DNA of 64,000 bases from Halopenitus sp041821145 (GTDB lineage Archaea > Halobacteriota > Halobacteria > Halobacteriales > Haloferacaceae), in NCBI RefSeq assembly GCF_041821145.1, contig NZ_JBGUBC010000002.1, positions 1-64,000 of the forward strand, written 5' to 3'. The notes below the pieces were generated by a model. That model ran no database searches and was not told the DNA's origin. It saw only the letters and a list, made by a program, of their open reading frames with translations. Position 1 is the first letter of the stretch; the number at the start of each line of letters is the position of its first letter. Below are positions 43,054 to 52,113 of this stretch, piece after piece. The position numbers and the translations under genes were made by a program.

Positions 43054-44211
43054 TCAGCTCTCGAGTTCCGTTCGACGCACGTGGGTATCCGGATGATCGA
43101 GCAGCGATTCGTCGAATTTCGTTCCCAATCCGGGGCCCTCGGGAATCGGGAGTCGACCGTCCTCGACGGAAAGGGGCTCCGTCACGAGGGTTCGATGCCA
43201 GCCGTCGTACCGATCGCGGATGGTCTCCATGACGTAGAGATTCGGAATCGTCGCCGAGAGATGGGCATCGGCAAAGTGCAACACGGGTCCACCGGAGTTG
43301 TGGGGTGCCACGGGAAGGTGCTCAGCCTCCGCGAGATCGGCGATCGCACGTGCCTCGCTGAGGCCGCCGGTCCAGCAGATATCGGGCATTACGACGTCGA
43401 TCGCCCCCGTACGGAGGGCCTGCCGGAACTCGTAGCGCCCCATGAGCCGCTCGGAGACACACAGTGGCGCCTCGGTCGCCTCCGCAAGCCGAGCGTACGC
43501 ATCGAGATCGCCCTTCCGAATCACGTCCTCGACCCAGAGCGGGTCGTATCGCTCCACCGCGCGGACGAGTTTCTTCGCGGGCGTCACCGACCACAGACCG
43601 TGGAACTCGACTGCGATGTCCATCGCGTCGCCGACCGCGTCTCGGATCCGTTCGAGCGGCTCCAATCCGGCCGCGAGATCGGAGTTCGAAATTCGCTGTC
43701 CACGCGTTTTCGCCGCGAACTCGTCGAACGGCCAGATCTTCATGGAGGTGATCCCCTGATCGAGGAGGGATTCGGCCAGCGCCACCGGCTCGGTCATGAA
43801 GTCGTACTCCTGCTCGTAGCTCGTGTTATACGTTGGAATCTCCTCGCGAGCCTTCCCGCCCAGAAGCTGATAGATCGGCTCGCCCGCGACGCGCCCCTTC
43901 AGGTCCCAGCAGGCGATGTCGAGTGCACTCATCGCACGCAGTTCGGCGCCTGCATGGCCGTAGTAGTTGAAATAGGTCGCCAGATCGTCGCGGAGCCCCT
44001 GGACGTCTCGAGGATCCTCGCCGAGGACGTGATCGGCGATCGGTCCATGGAGGGCCGCAGTCTCCATTTCCGCCTGCGGGAACGTCTCGCCGAGTCCGAC
44101 GAATCCCTCATCCGTATGGATGCGGAGGGTCGTGATGTCGATGTCCCGCTCGGTATCTATCAGATCGGAGTCGTCGTCGTAAGTGACCGTCTCGATCGCC
44201 GTCACGTGCAT
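43054..44211 (-). CDS. Enolase-superfamily sugar-acid dehydratase-like protein (MR/MLE family)
   Basis: 385 residues from the ATG at 44211. The N-terminal capping domain is followed by a barrel holding the three metal ligands in DIAVEFHGLWS (about 202), WVEDV (about 227) and CVSERL (about 250), plus MPDICWTGGL and APHNSGGPV. The pattern fits mandelate racemase/muconate lactonizing enzymes, many of which dehydrate sugar acids such as galactonate or gluconate. The substrate is not assigned. It is divergent from an aldo/keto reductase, which is a plausible partner in sugar oxidation. Confidence 0.85.
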   Translation of the reverse strand: MHVTAIETVTYDDDSDLIDTERDIDITTLRIHTDEGFVGLGETFPQAEMETAALHGPIADHVLGEDPRDVQGLRDDLATYFNYYGHAGAELRAMSALDIACWDLKGRVAGEPIYQLLGGKAREEIPTYNTSYEQEYDFMTEPVALAESLLDQGITSMKIWPFDEFAAKTRGQRISNSDLAAGLEPLERIRDAVGDAMDIAVEFHGLWSVTPAKKLVRAVERYDPLWVEDVIRKGDLDAYARLAEATEAPLCVSERLMGRYEFRQALRTGAIDVVMPDICWTGGLSEARAIADLAEAEHLPVAPHNSGGPVLHFADAHLSATIPNLYVMETIRDRYDGWHRTLVTEPLSVEDGRLPIPEGPGLGTKFDESLLDHPDTHVRRTELES

Positions 44212-44357
44212 GAGCCATCCTTCGTAATCCGGGTACAGAGTTCTTTCTCCCGGATCCGGGCGACCGTCGATCTTGGATTCGTTCGACTGTCCACGACGCC
44301 CATCGACGTCCATCCGGGAGGGGTGGAGCACTCCGCCGAGCGCGGGATATACTAACC

Positions 44358-44372
44358 ATTATGTGCAATAAT
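44358..44372. promoter_or_regulatory. Inverted repeat over the aldo/keto reductase promoter
   Basis: ATTAT-GTGCA-ATAAT has perfect 5-bp arms and lies about 15-29 bp before the ATG at 44387, on the TATA position. Confidence 0.3.
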
Positions 44373-44386
44373 TCCAACCATCAAAT

Positions 44387-45271
44387 ATGCAAACACGCCC
44401 GTTGGGCGAAACCGGTCACGATAGCACCGTCATGACGTTCGGCACCATCGCGTTGAACTGGCTCGAACAGGAGGGCGCAAACCAGATGGTCGAACTCGTC
44501 CTCGATCACGGGGTCAATCACTTCGACGTCGCACCGGAGTACGGCGACGCGGAACTCAAGTTGGGACCGAAGCTTCGCCAGTACCGTGACGACATCTTCC
44601 TCGGGTGCAAGACGCAAAAGCGAGGATACGAGGGAACGAAACGACGGCTTCAGGAATCGCTCGACCGCCTGGGCGTCGACAGCATCGATCTGTATCAAGT
44701 GCACGGCCTGGAGTACGAGGAGGAACTCGACAGGATCACGGCCGACGACGGCGCGCTCGCGGCCATGCGTGAGGCGAAACGGGACGGTATCATCGATCAC
44801 ATCGGATTGACTAGTCACGGGGATCCACGACTCATCCTCGATGCGATCGACCGCATCGACGATCTCGAAACGCTGATGTTTCCGCTGAACCCGGTCGTCG
44901 CCGGGAAGGACGACGACGAATACGACTATCAGGCGGTACTCGATCGAGCCAACGAGGAGAACATCGGCACGATGGGGATCAAAGCGTTTGCGAGGCGATC
45001 GTGGCCCCCGACCGAGGAACTCCCGGAACGTGATCGGGCATACGCCAACTGGTACGAACCCGTTGATACGCCCGCCGAGATCGAGGAACGCTTCAACTTC
45101 GCAGCCGCACAGGACATGACGACCGTCGTCAGTCCGGGCGATCCGAAACTCGTTGCAATGGTGCTCGACGCCGCCAGCCGATACGACGGGATGGACGAGA
45201 CCGCCCAGCGTTCGCTCATCGAGCGATCCCGCCACGACGACAGCCCCGTCCCCGAGCAACTCCACCACTGA
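44387..45271 (+). CDS. Aldo/keto reductase family protein
   Basis: 294 residues. The catalytic tetrad is visible: Asp47 and Tyr52 (HFDVAPEYGDAE), Lys75 (LGCKTQKRG) and His106 (LYQVHGLEYEEEL). The family reduces aldehydes or ketones with NADPH. The C-terminal portion (FAAAQDMTTVVSPGDP) resembles YghZ-like and predicted dehydrogenases. A methyltransferase gene follows 13 nt downstream. Confidence 0.88.
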   Translation: MQTRPLGETGHDSTVMTFGTIALNWLEQEGANQMVELVLDHGVNHFDVAPEYGDAELKLGPKLRQYRDDIFLGCKTQKRGYEGTKRRLQESLDRLGVDSIDLYQVHGLEYEEELDRITADDGALAAMREAKRDGIIDHIGLTSHGDPRLILDAIDRIDDLETLMFPLNPVVAGKDDDEYDYQAVLDRANEENIGTMGIKAFARRSWPPTEELPERDRAYANWYEPVDTPAEIEERFNFAAAQDMTTVVSPGDPKLVAMVLDAASRYDGMDETAQRSLIERSRHDDSPVPEQLHH

Positions 45272-45284
45272 AAGCCAGGCCGAA

Positions 45285-46004
45285 ATGGACGTCCCCCGGA
45301 CGGTGACGACTGCGCTTGAGGACCGCCCCGTCGCGGGAGCGATCTGTTTGGAGGCCGGTGCGGGGGTCGGAAACACGACCGCCGGACTGCTTGCCAAGGA
45401 CGCCGAGCGCGTGTACGCCGTCACGAACGATGAAGCACACACGCGTATCGTTCGCGATCGGATCGGCCGTGAACAGGCCGATCGGACTGCCGTCCTCAGG
45501 GCGGATCTGATCGAGACGCCGCTTGCGAGCCGCTCCGTGGATCTCATCACCGCTCACGGACTGTTCAACATCGTCCCACCGGATCGTCTTCCGGCGATCA
45601 TCGAGGAACTGACGCGGGTCGCAGCCCCGGGTTGTCATCTCGTCGTCGACGACTACGAGCCACTTCCCGAAGACGCCGCTGTCTCTGATCTCTTCGCCGT
45701 CGAAAACGCGGCCACCGAACTCGCGACGGGTCGCTCCGCATTGACCTTCTACCCGGCGACGATGCTTCGTCACCTCTTGGAGGGGTACGGCTGGGAGTTC
45801 GACCGGGAACGAACCCTTCTCGATCCGGTCCCGTGGACCGAACACCATCTCGAGGCACATGCCACCGTGGCCCGTTCCAACGCTGAAACGGCGCCACGGG
45901 AGATGGGGGATGTACTGATCGCGGAGGCGGATCGGCTGGTCGCGGCGATCGGGGACGAATCAGTCGGGACGATGTACAGCATTGCGATGCGGCTTCCGGA
46001 ATGA
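45285..46004 (+). CDS. SAM-dependent methyltransferase
   Basis: 239 residues. The SAM loop CLEAGAGVGNTTAGLLA (residues 20-36) and the acidic YAVTNDE strand are followed by VDLITAHGLFNIVPPDRL, a class I methyltransferase core; the rest is specific to the haloarchaeal group. The ATG at 45285 lies shortly after the reductase stop, so the two are probably one operon. Substrate unknown. Confidence 0.85.
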   Translation: MDVPRTVTTALEDRPVAGAICLEAGAGVGNTTAGLLAKDAERVYAVTNDEAHTRIVRDRIGREQADRTAVLRADLIETPLASRSVDLITAHGLFNIVPPDRLPAIIEELTRVAAPGCHLVVDDYEPLPEDAAVSDLFAVENAATELATGRSALTFYPATMLRHLLEGYGWEFDRERTLLDPVPWTEHHLEAHATVARSNAETAPREMGDVLIAEADRLVAAIGDESVGTMYSIAMRLPE

Positions 46005-46050
46005 ACTCGATCTCGTCACGTGGCGCGGGGATTCCTCGATACCGCCGCAC

Positions 46051-47169
46051 TCACAGCCAGGGTGCGCGCGTCGCGTCGTCGGCGTCGCGGTCCTCCTCCG
46101 CCCGGGGATGATCCGCCGCGTCCTCCTCCGGATTCACCGTCTTCTCGCTCGGCTCCGCCGCCTCATCCGACGGAGCTCCGAAGGCCGCCGGCGCCCGATC
46201 GGTGTCGGCCGGATCGCCGCCGAGAACGGCTTCGGAGAGACTGCCATCCGCGATCGCGGACGGGATGGAACCCCCATTTCGGTCCGCCGGGAGCCACGCG
46301 GACGGGGCCCTCCCAGTCGGAACCTGATGTAGAGCCTCGGGTGCCTCCAGCGGATCGGTCACGTCGGGTGCACGCGGAGCGTCATCGGGACCGTGGTCGG
46401 TCGGGCCGCCATGACGTCCGATCGTGATCGCGTCCGGATCGGCGTTGGGGTCGTAGGCGAACAGGCCGGTGACGACTAGTACCGCCAACGCGATGGGCGC
46501 GTCCGTCTCGAGCAGGCCGAGGATGGGCAACGCGAGCACGCCGAGCGCGACCGCGGAACCGAATCGGAAGCGGTCGATGTCGACGTGTCCACGAAGCTGG
46601 GGAGCCGACAGCGCGACCGCGAGCGCGAACGCGACTCCGACCGCCGCCGCCGCCGCGCCGCGAGCGACGATCTCGGGATCGCTTGAGAACGCCAGCTCGG
46701 CGCCGGATGGTGAGACGCTCGCGACGAGACCGAGCGCGATGATGACGCTGGGGTTCGGAAGCACGTCGGCGACCTTCGAGGAGGCCGTCTTTGCGGCGAC
46801 CGTCAGGATGACGAGCCCCGCGAATCGCTGGAAGATCGCGAGGTCGAGGAGCCCGGCGATCGTCGGCGCTATCGCGGCCTGGAGAGCGGCGATCGGGACG
46901 ATGAGCGCTCCGATCACAAGCACTGAGCGGACCTGCTTGCGACGGGGGCCGTCCATCTCGGCGAGAATAACCGCCATCGTCGCGGAGCCGCCGAAGATCA
47001 AGAGCCCAGTCTCGACGATGCCGACGAACGTGGATAACGCGCCCGCCAACACGAGCGCGGGGAAGATCCCATCGATGAGCGGGAGAGCCATCACGGTGGC
47101 GAGCAGCCTGATCGCGCCGCCGACGCGCTCCTCTAACCGGAGCGCGATCGGATGCTGAGAGACGCTCAT
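46051..47169 (-). CDS. DUF5794 family membrane protein
   Basis: 372 residues. SQHPIALRLEERVGGAIRLLATVMALPLIDGIFPALVL at the start fits the haloarchaeal DUF5794 family. Seven or so hydrophobic segments fill residues 20-230; the last 130 residues are acidic and low in complexity (NPEEDAADHPRAEED). Function unknown. It lies directly after a possible small ORF. Confidence 0.82.
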   Translation of the reverse strand: MSVSQHPIALRLEERVGGAIRLLATVMALPLIDGIFPALVLAGALSTFVGIVETGLLIFGGSATMAVILAEMDGPRRKQVRSVLVIGALIVPIAALQAAIAPTIAGLLDLAIFQRFAGLVILTVAAKTASSKVADVLPNPSVIIALGLVASVSPSGAELAFSSDPEIVARGAAAAAVGVAFALAVALSAPQLRGHVDIDRFRFGSAVALGVLALPILGLLETDAPIALAVLVVTGLFAYDPNADPDAITIGRHGGPTDHGPDDAPRAPDVTDPLEAPEALHQVPTGRAPSAWLPADRNGGSIPSAIADGSLSEAVLGGDPADTDRAPAAFGAPSDEAAEPSEKTVNPEEDAADHPRAEEDRDADDATRAPWL

Positions 47170-47358
47170 TCAGACTGGCAAGCCCTCACCGTGGGGCAAA
47201 CGGCAGTATCCGGACGACCCACGATGGCCGAGACGAATTCGCGTGGCATCGAATCCGGAGCGGTCCGTACAGTCCCCAGTAAATGTAAATGTGCCGGGCT
47301 TCGCTATCGCGATCGGCCGTCCGGCAACACTCGTACTGGCGGGACTGTCGGAGTCCAT
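47170..47358 (-). CDS. Possible small leader ORF of the DUF5794 gene, 62 residues
   Basis: A complete frame from ATG 47358 whose TGA directly abuts the DUF5794 ATG. CGTTTATGTT (47381-47390) is centred 28 bp before the start, as a leaderless promoter should be. Against it, third-position G/C is lower than in neighbours and the peptide (GRPIAIAKPGTFTFTGDC) matches no family I know. A GGATACT element about 27 bp before the DUF5794 ATG could serve that gene alone. Coding status is uncertain. Confidence 0.35.
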   Translation of the reverse strand: MDSDSPASTSVAGRPIAIAKPGTFTFTGDCTDRSGFDATRIRLGHRGSSGYCRLPHGEGLPV

Positions 47359-47607
47359 ACTAATGGATAGAGATGGATCGAACATAAACGTTGTGCGATC
47401 CCCGTTCACATGCCGGTGTATGATCGCCGGTATCCGTACGTGATCGTGACGTTTTCCCCGAGTTTTCGATCGTTCGTCCGGATCGTTCGGGTCGTCCGAC
47501 CGCTCTCGAGATCCACGACCGAGAGTATCCATCGGTCGTGACTCCAAAACGGAGACCTGCCGATGGCGACTCGCAACGCTTTTGCTGGCGACGCCACGAC
47601 GGTTTAT
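47359..47607. other. Regulatory spacer between the DUF5794 unit and guaB
   Basis: About 250 bp. I see no convincing gene here. It holds the divergent promoter elements and the 9-bp-arm inverted repeat described at 47514, with repeated CGTTCGTCCGGA-like words around 47470-47500. Confidence 0.5.
47514..47540. promoter_or_regulatory. Inverted repeat upstream of guaB
   Basis: CACGACCGA and TCGGTCGTG form perfect 9-bp arms around 9 nt, ending 67 bp before the guaB ATG and about 40 bp before the TATA position. It could be an operator or an RNA hairpin ending a leftward read-through transcript. Confidence 0.45.
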
Positions 47608-49104
47608 ATGGCGAAGGACGCTCCTATTGGCGGCCCGTTCTCCGAGAAGCTTCGAGTCCCCGAGGCGTTAACGTTCGACGACGTCCTGTTGCGACCAAAG
47701 GAAAGCCGCGTCGAGCCCGACGAGGCAGACGTCTCCTCACGCGTCTCCCGGAACGTCGAGATCAACATTCCCGTTCTTTCGGCGGCGATGGACACCGTCA
47801 CCGAATCCGAGCTCGCGATCGCGATGGCCCGCGAGGGCGGACTCGGGGTGCTTCACCGAAACATGACCGTCGAGGAGACGGCGGCGGCAGTCGAGCGAGT
47901 CAAACGCGCACACGAACTCGTCATCCGTCGGGAGGACGTCGTAACGGTCACTCCGGAGATGACGGTCCGCGAGGCGGACGCGACGATGGAACGCGAGGGC
48001 GTCTCCGGCGCACCCGTCGTGAACGACGACGACGTCGTTTTGGGCATCATCTCGGGGACGGACATCCGTCCCTATCTCGAGGTCGGCGAGGAAGACGCCG
48101 TCCGCGAGGCAATGACCGACGAGGTCATCACCGCCGGCGAGGACGTGACCGCCCGTGAGGCCCTCGAATTGATGTACGACCACAAGATCGAACGCGTCCC
48201 GGTCGTCGACGAGGACGACCGGCTCGCCGGGCTCGTGACGATGCAGGGGGTTCTCCAGCGCCGCGAGCACGAACAGGCCGCTCGCGACGAGGATGGACGC
48301 CTGCTGGCCGGTGTGGCCGTTGGCCCCTTCGAGGAGGATCGGGCCGTTGCCGCCGACGAGGCGGACGTGGACGTGATCTTCATCGACTGTGCCCACGCGC
48401 ACAATATGAACGTCCTCGAGTCCGCTCGTGCGATCAAGGAGGTGGTCGACGCCGACGTCGTCGTCGGGAACATCGGCACACGCGAGGCAGCCGAGGCCGC
48501 CGTCGACTTCGCGGATGGTGTCAAGGTCGGCATCGGACCGGGATCGATCTGTACCACTCGCGTCGTCTCCGGCGCCGGAATGCCGCAGATCACCGCGGTC
48601 TCCGAGGTCGCCGACGTCGCATCCGCAGAGGACGTCCCCGTCATCGCAGACGGCGGGATCCGCTATTCGGGCGACGCGATCAAGGCGATCGCTGCGGGCG
48701 CGGACGCCGTGATGCTCGGGTCCTATTTTGCGGGCACCGACGAGGCGCCCGGCCGCATCATCACGATGAACGGCAAAAAGTACAAACAGTATCGCGGGAT
48801 GGGGTCCGTCGGCGCCATGCAGTCGGGCGGTGGCGATCGCTACCTCAAGGATGCCGACGAGGAGGAGGATTTCGTACCGGAGGGCGTCGAGGCCGCAACG
48901 CCCTACAAGGGCACGCTCGCCGAGGAACTCTATCAGCTCGTCGGTGGAATGCGATCGGGAATGGGATACGTCGGCGCGGAGACGATTCTCGGCGTGAAAG
49001 AGCGCGCCGAGTTCGTGCGCGTCTCCGCGGCGGGCCAGACGGAGGGGCACCCCCACGACGTGATGATCACGGACGAGGCGCCGAACTACAGCCCTGAGGA
49101 GTGA
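47608..49104 (+). CDS. guaB: Inosine-5'-monophosphate dehydrogenase
   Basis: 498 residues. FSEKLRVPEALTFDDVLLRP starts the fold, two CBS domains lie at about 105-225, and the active-site Cys is in GIGPGSICTTRVVSGAG; MGSYFAGTDEAPG... and YRGMGSVGAMQ complete the site. It oxidises IMP to XMP with NAD+, the committed step to GMP. The ATG at 47608 gives the normal haloarchaeal N-terminus; an upstream ATG would add 15 residues. Confidence 0.96.
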   Translation: MAKDAPIGGPFSEKLRVPEALTFDDVLLRPKESRVEPDEADVSSRVSRNVEINIPVLSAAMDTVTESELAIAMAREGGLGVLHRNMTVEETAAAVERVKRAHELVIRREDVVTVTPEMTVREADATMEREGVSGAPVVNDDDVVLGIISGTDIRPYLEVGEEDAVREAMTDEVITAGEDVTAREALELMYDHKIERVPVVDEDDRLAGLVTMQGVLQRREHEQAARDEDGRLLAGVAVGPFEEDRAVAADEADVDVIFIDCAHAHNMNVLESARAIKEVVDADVVVGNIGTREAAEAAVDFADGVKVGIGPGSICTTRVVSGAGMPQITAVSEVADVASAEDVPVIADGGIRYSGDAIKAIAAGADAVMLGSYFAGTDEAPGRIITMNGKKYKQYRGMGSVGAMQSGGGDRYLKDADEEEDFVPEGVEAATPYKGTLAEELYQLVGGMRSGMGYVGAETILGVKERAEFVRVSAAGQTEGHPHDVMITDEAPNYSPEE

Positions 49105-49238
49105 TCGAGACGTCAGAATGGAGCGAAACCGTCCCCGCCCATCGAGGAAACCAGCGAAATCGGCCCACAAGGGGTATTTTGATATGCAAAGACGACACAA
49201 CGTTTCAGTAAGCGACCTAGTCGCCAACTCGATGACCC

Positions 49239-49844
49239 ATGAGTGAGGAACCCCCGCTCGTCCTCGTGGTCGAGGACGAACCTGATCTGGCGGATCTTTA
49301 CGCCGCGTGGCTCGGCGACGAGTACCGCGTCCGAACTGCCTATGGAGGCCAAGAAGCGATCGACTCACTTTCGGAGGAGATCGACGTCATCCTCCTCGAT
49401 CGACGAATGCCTGGCCTCTCCGGCGACGAGGTGTTGCAAGCGGTTCGCGATCGCGGGCTCGACTGTCGGGTCGCGATGGTGACCGCGGTCGAGCCGGATT
49501 TCGACATTCTCGAGATGGGATTCGACGACTATCTGGTAAAGCCCGTCACGAAGGAGGCGCTCCAAGAAACCGTCGAGGAACTGAACCGCCGGAGCCAGTA
49601 CGACACCGACGTCCAGGAGTTCTTCTCGTTGGCCTCAAAGCGGGCCGTGCTCGAGTCCGAGAAGGGACGAGCCACCCTTGAGGAGAGCGAGGAGTACCGG
49701 AAACTCACCGATCGCCTCGACGAGCTTAAGAACTCACTCGATGATGCGATCACGAGTATGAACAGCCACACGGATTTCGAGGATCTCTTTCGGGAGTTCG
49801 AAACGGACGAGCCGGACAACATCGGGGAACTCGAGGACGGCTGA
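49239..49844 (+). CDS. HalX-domain response regulator
   Basis: 201 residues. The receiver domain (1-118) has the phospho-acceptor Asp in DVILLDRRMPGLSG, paired acidic residues VEDEPDL and Lys in YLVKPV. The HalX output domain (LNRRSQYDTDVQEFFSLASKRAVLESEKG) follows. HalX is a haloarchaeal coiled-coil output of unknown mechanism. No histidine kinase is adjacent. It is independent of guaB, 134 bp away. Confidence 0.93.
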   Translation: MSEEPPLVLVVEDEPDLADLYAAWLGDEYRVRTAYGGQEAIDSLSEEIDVILLDRRMPGLSGDEVLQAVRDRGLDCRVAMVTAVEPDFDILEMGFDDYLVKPVTKEALQETVEELNRRSQYDTDVQEFFSLASKRAVLESEKGRATLEESEEYRKLTDRLDELKNSLDDAITSMNSHTDFEDLFREFETDEPDNIGELEDG

Positions 49845-49879
49845 ACTGCCGGTTCGTCCGCACCGATCGATCAGCAGTC

Positions 49880-50773
49880 TTAGTGGTCACCGACGAACGA
49901 TACCGGTTCCTCCCAGGCGTCGCGCCCCGAGACGGTCCGTTGCGGGAAGGGAATGGAGATGTCCGCCTCGTCGAACCGCTCTTTGACGGACTGGACGTAC
50001 TCGGCGCGCGTCGTCACGAAATCCGCTCGCGAGGGGTCCCCGATCCAAACGCGTGATTGGAGGCCGACGTAGGAGTCGGCAAGCTCGTTCAATCGAACCG
50101 AGGGCGCCGGATCCGCGAGGATATCCGGATGTGTTTCAGCCTCCTCGAGGATGATCTCGGTTGCCCGATCGATGTCGTCATCATAATCGATACCGAAAAC
50201 GAACTTCAACCGAAGCGTGTCCTTCGCGACGGGATTTTTCACCACGTTATTCGTCAACTCGTAGTTCGGGACCGTCAGAAGCTCGTTGTCGAAGGTTCGA
50301 ACGCGAGTTACCCGAAACGAGATGTCCTCGACGACGCCGTTGTTTCCGTTCCATTCCACCCAGTCGCCGATCCGAAACGGCTTATCGGTGTAGATGAACA
50401 CGCCGGAGACGAAGTTCCGAATCACGTCCTGGAGCGCGAACCCGATCGCCAGCGTGGCCGCCGCCGCGATCGTCGCCAGCGATTGCAGAAAACTGCCGTA
50501 TCCCGCGAACCCGAAGGCGACCGCGATCCCGCCGAAGAGCACGACGATCGAGACGATCTTGTTCAGTGGTTGCCGCGCGTGGGGGTCGAGTCCACGATTA
50601 TCGAGCACGCGCTCGACGATCGGGGTGAACACGGCTCGATTGAGAACGAGTACGATGGCGATGACGGCAAAAAAGACGAGCGTCGAGACGACGGTGCCGG
50701 CGAACTCCTGGCCGAGAAACGGCGCCAGCGCGTCCTCAAGCGGTTGTATCTGCGCCACCGCCGGGTTCCTCAT
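49880..50773 (-). CDS. MscS-family mechanosensitive channel
   Basis: 297 residues. Three hydrophobic segments precede residue 120, the last (LATIAAAATLAIGFALQDVIRNFVSGVFI) being the pore-lining helix and its kink; RIGDWVEWNGNNGVVEDISFRVT is the beta domain. The channel releases solutes under osmotic downshock, relevant in hypersaline habitats. Its start overlaps the yhbY stop (ATGA) in an rnp4-yhbY-mscS run. Confidence 0.92.
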   Translation of the reverse strand: MRNPAVAQIQPLEDALAPFLGQEFAGTVVSTLVFFAVIAIVLVLNRAVFTPIVERVLDNRGLDPHARQPLNKIVSIVVLFGGIAVAFGFAGYGSFLQSLATIAAAATLAIGFALQDVIRNFVSGVFIYTDKPFRIGDWVEWNGNNGVVEDISFRVTRVRTFDNELLTVPNYELTNNVVKNPVAKDTLRLKFVFGIDYDDDIDRATEIILEEAETHPDILADPAPSVRLNELADSYVGLQSRVWIGDPSRADFVTTRAEYVQSVKERFDEADISIPFPQRTVSGRDAWEEPVSFVGDH

Positions 50774-51018
50774 CGATGATATACCGCGGTGTTACCGCGT
50801 GTTTCGATGAGATCGGCGTTGACTTCCTCCGCGAGTTCGGTGGCCAGATCCTCGACGGTCGTCCCGCCCCGAGCCGACCGAAGGAACTTCACCTTCACGA
50901 GCGTTCGATCCGCGAGTTGGTCCGACAGTTCCTCGATCACGGCCTCGATCCCGCCCTTGCCGACCCAGACCGTAACGTCAACGTCGTGGGCCTCCTTGCG
51001 TAGTTCCTGATCCGACAT
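50770..51018 (-). CDS. YhbY family (CRM-domain) RNA-binding protein
   Basis: 82 residues, with the CRM pattern: HDVDVTVWVGKGGIEAVIEELSDQL, LVKVKFLRSA, and VNADLIETRGNTAVYHR. In bacteria and plastids CRM proteins bind ribosome precursors or introns. The position between rnp4 and mscS is conserved-looking for haloarchaea, and RNA processing is the shared theme with rnp4. Confidence 0.92.
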   Translation of the reverse strand: MSDQELRKEAHDVDVTVWVGKGGIEAVIEELSDQLADRTLVKVKFLRSARGGTTVEDLATELAEEVNADLIETRGNTAVYHR

Positions 51019-51102
51019 ATCACTACCCAGGAGCCGACACTAGTTGAAACTTGAGACTTGGAACCGAGACGTGTTCGGCCGGCACGAACTGCGATCGCCG
51101 GG

Positions 51103-51381
51103 TTAACGAAACGGATACCGATGCGTCGCGCCGCATTCGAGACAGCGAACGACGACGTGGCCGGGACGGGTCCGGACCCTGGCAGTGACGCCCGGACGGA
51201 GATAGATATCACAGGAATCACACGTCCGTCGTTCGAACTCCCGACCGGCGGGACACCGGTTTCGCTCGGCGATACGGCGGGCACGCCGAACGTACTCGCG
51301 GGAGCGATCGTACTCCTTGAGGACGACCGCTTCACGCGCGAGCGTCAGCAGGCGGTCGATGCGCTCCTCGGGAATCCCCAT
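51103..51381 (-). CDS. rnp4: Ribonuclease P protein component 4 (Rpr2/Rpp21)
   Basis: 92 residues from ATG 51381 (MGIPEERIDRLLTL). The helix REYVRRARRIAERN precedes a zinc ribbon, CDSC and CLEC. It is a protein subunit of RNase P, helping the RNA to cut tRNA 5' leaders. The open frame continues upstream but in non-conserved sequence. yhbY follows after 84 bp. Confidence 0.93.
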   Translation of the reverse strand: MGIPEERIDRLLTLAREAVVLKEYDRSREYVRRARRIAERNRCPAGREFERRTCDSCDIYLRPGVTARVRTRPGHVVVRCLECGATHRYPFR

Positions 51382-51588
51382 ACGACATAGCTTCCGGCCC
51401 GCCTCAAAGGCGTTGCGAAGCATCGGGTCGGGAGATGGCGATGCGGCCGTCAGTCGGGAGGCGTCGGTGTGACCGTCGGATCGGAAGGTCGATCTGACTG
51501 TCGGATCGAGAACCATCGCCCATCGTCGACAAGAGCAGAACGATCGATCCGCTTCCGATCGGACCTTCAGCCCCGCGGGCCGACGTCC

Positions 51589-52023
51589 TCAGTCGTCCTC
51601 GATAGCCTGTGCGATCCGCTGGAGCTGACGGGTGACGTCACGGACCTCGTCGCGGAGCTGTCGGACCTCACGGACGAGTTCCTCGTTGCCCGCGCCCTCT
51701 TCGCCGCCGCGCTCGTCGGGACGACCGCCGGGACCGCCGCCCATGCCGCCGGGACCGCCGCCACCGGGACCACCACCCATCATGCCGGACATCATCTGTG
51801 CAAAGGGGTTGCCACCGCCGCCCATGCCACCGGGACCGCCGCCACCGCCCATCATCTCCTCGGGGCTGGGACGCTCGCCTTCGCCCTCCTCGCGTTCCTT
51901 CTCACGCCGCTCTCGGATCTCCTCGACCCGCTCTCGGAATGACTTTTCCTCCTCGGAGTCCTCGCTGGACTCGTTCGCGTCGACTGCATCGTCGCCATCG
52001 TCGACCGGTTCGTCATCAGCCAT
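51589..52023 (-). CDS. Coiled-coil protein with Gly/Met-rich linker
   Basis: 144 residues, three parts: an acidic charged coil (SFRERVEEIRERREKEREE), a low-complexity linker rich in Gly, Pro and Met (about residues 58-105), and a C-terminal coiled coil (NEELVREVRQLRDEVRDVTRQLQRIAQAI). Several haloarchaea carry such a protein; I know of no function. It could act as an oligomerising scaffold. Confidence 0.65.
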   Translation of the reverse strand: MADDEPVDDGDDAVDANESSEDSEEEKSFRERVEEIRERREKEREEGEGERPSPEEMMGGGGGPGGMGGGGNPFAQMMSGMMGGGPGGGGPGGMGGGPGGRPDERGGEEGAGNEELVREVRQLRDEVRDVTRQLQRIAQAIEDD

Positions 52024-52113
52024 ACCCGCGCTTCGGGTTCGTCTCCGAAAAGCGTTGTTGCTCGTCGTCGATCGACAGCGACCGCTGAGACCAGAGAGTA
52101 CGGGGCCGGGCGA

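Noticed and set aside
47406..47597. Minus-strand 63-codon frame upstream of guaB
   Set aside because: It crosses the inverted repeat and guaB promoter and has no coding bias.
47737..49368. 543-codon antisense frame over guaB
   Set aside because: Shadow of guaB; composition and lack of domains argue against it.
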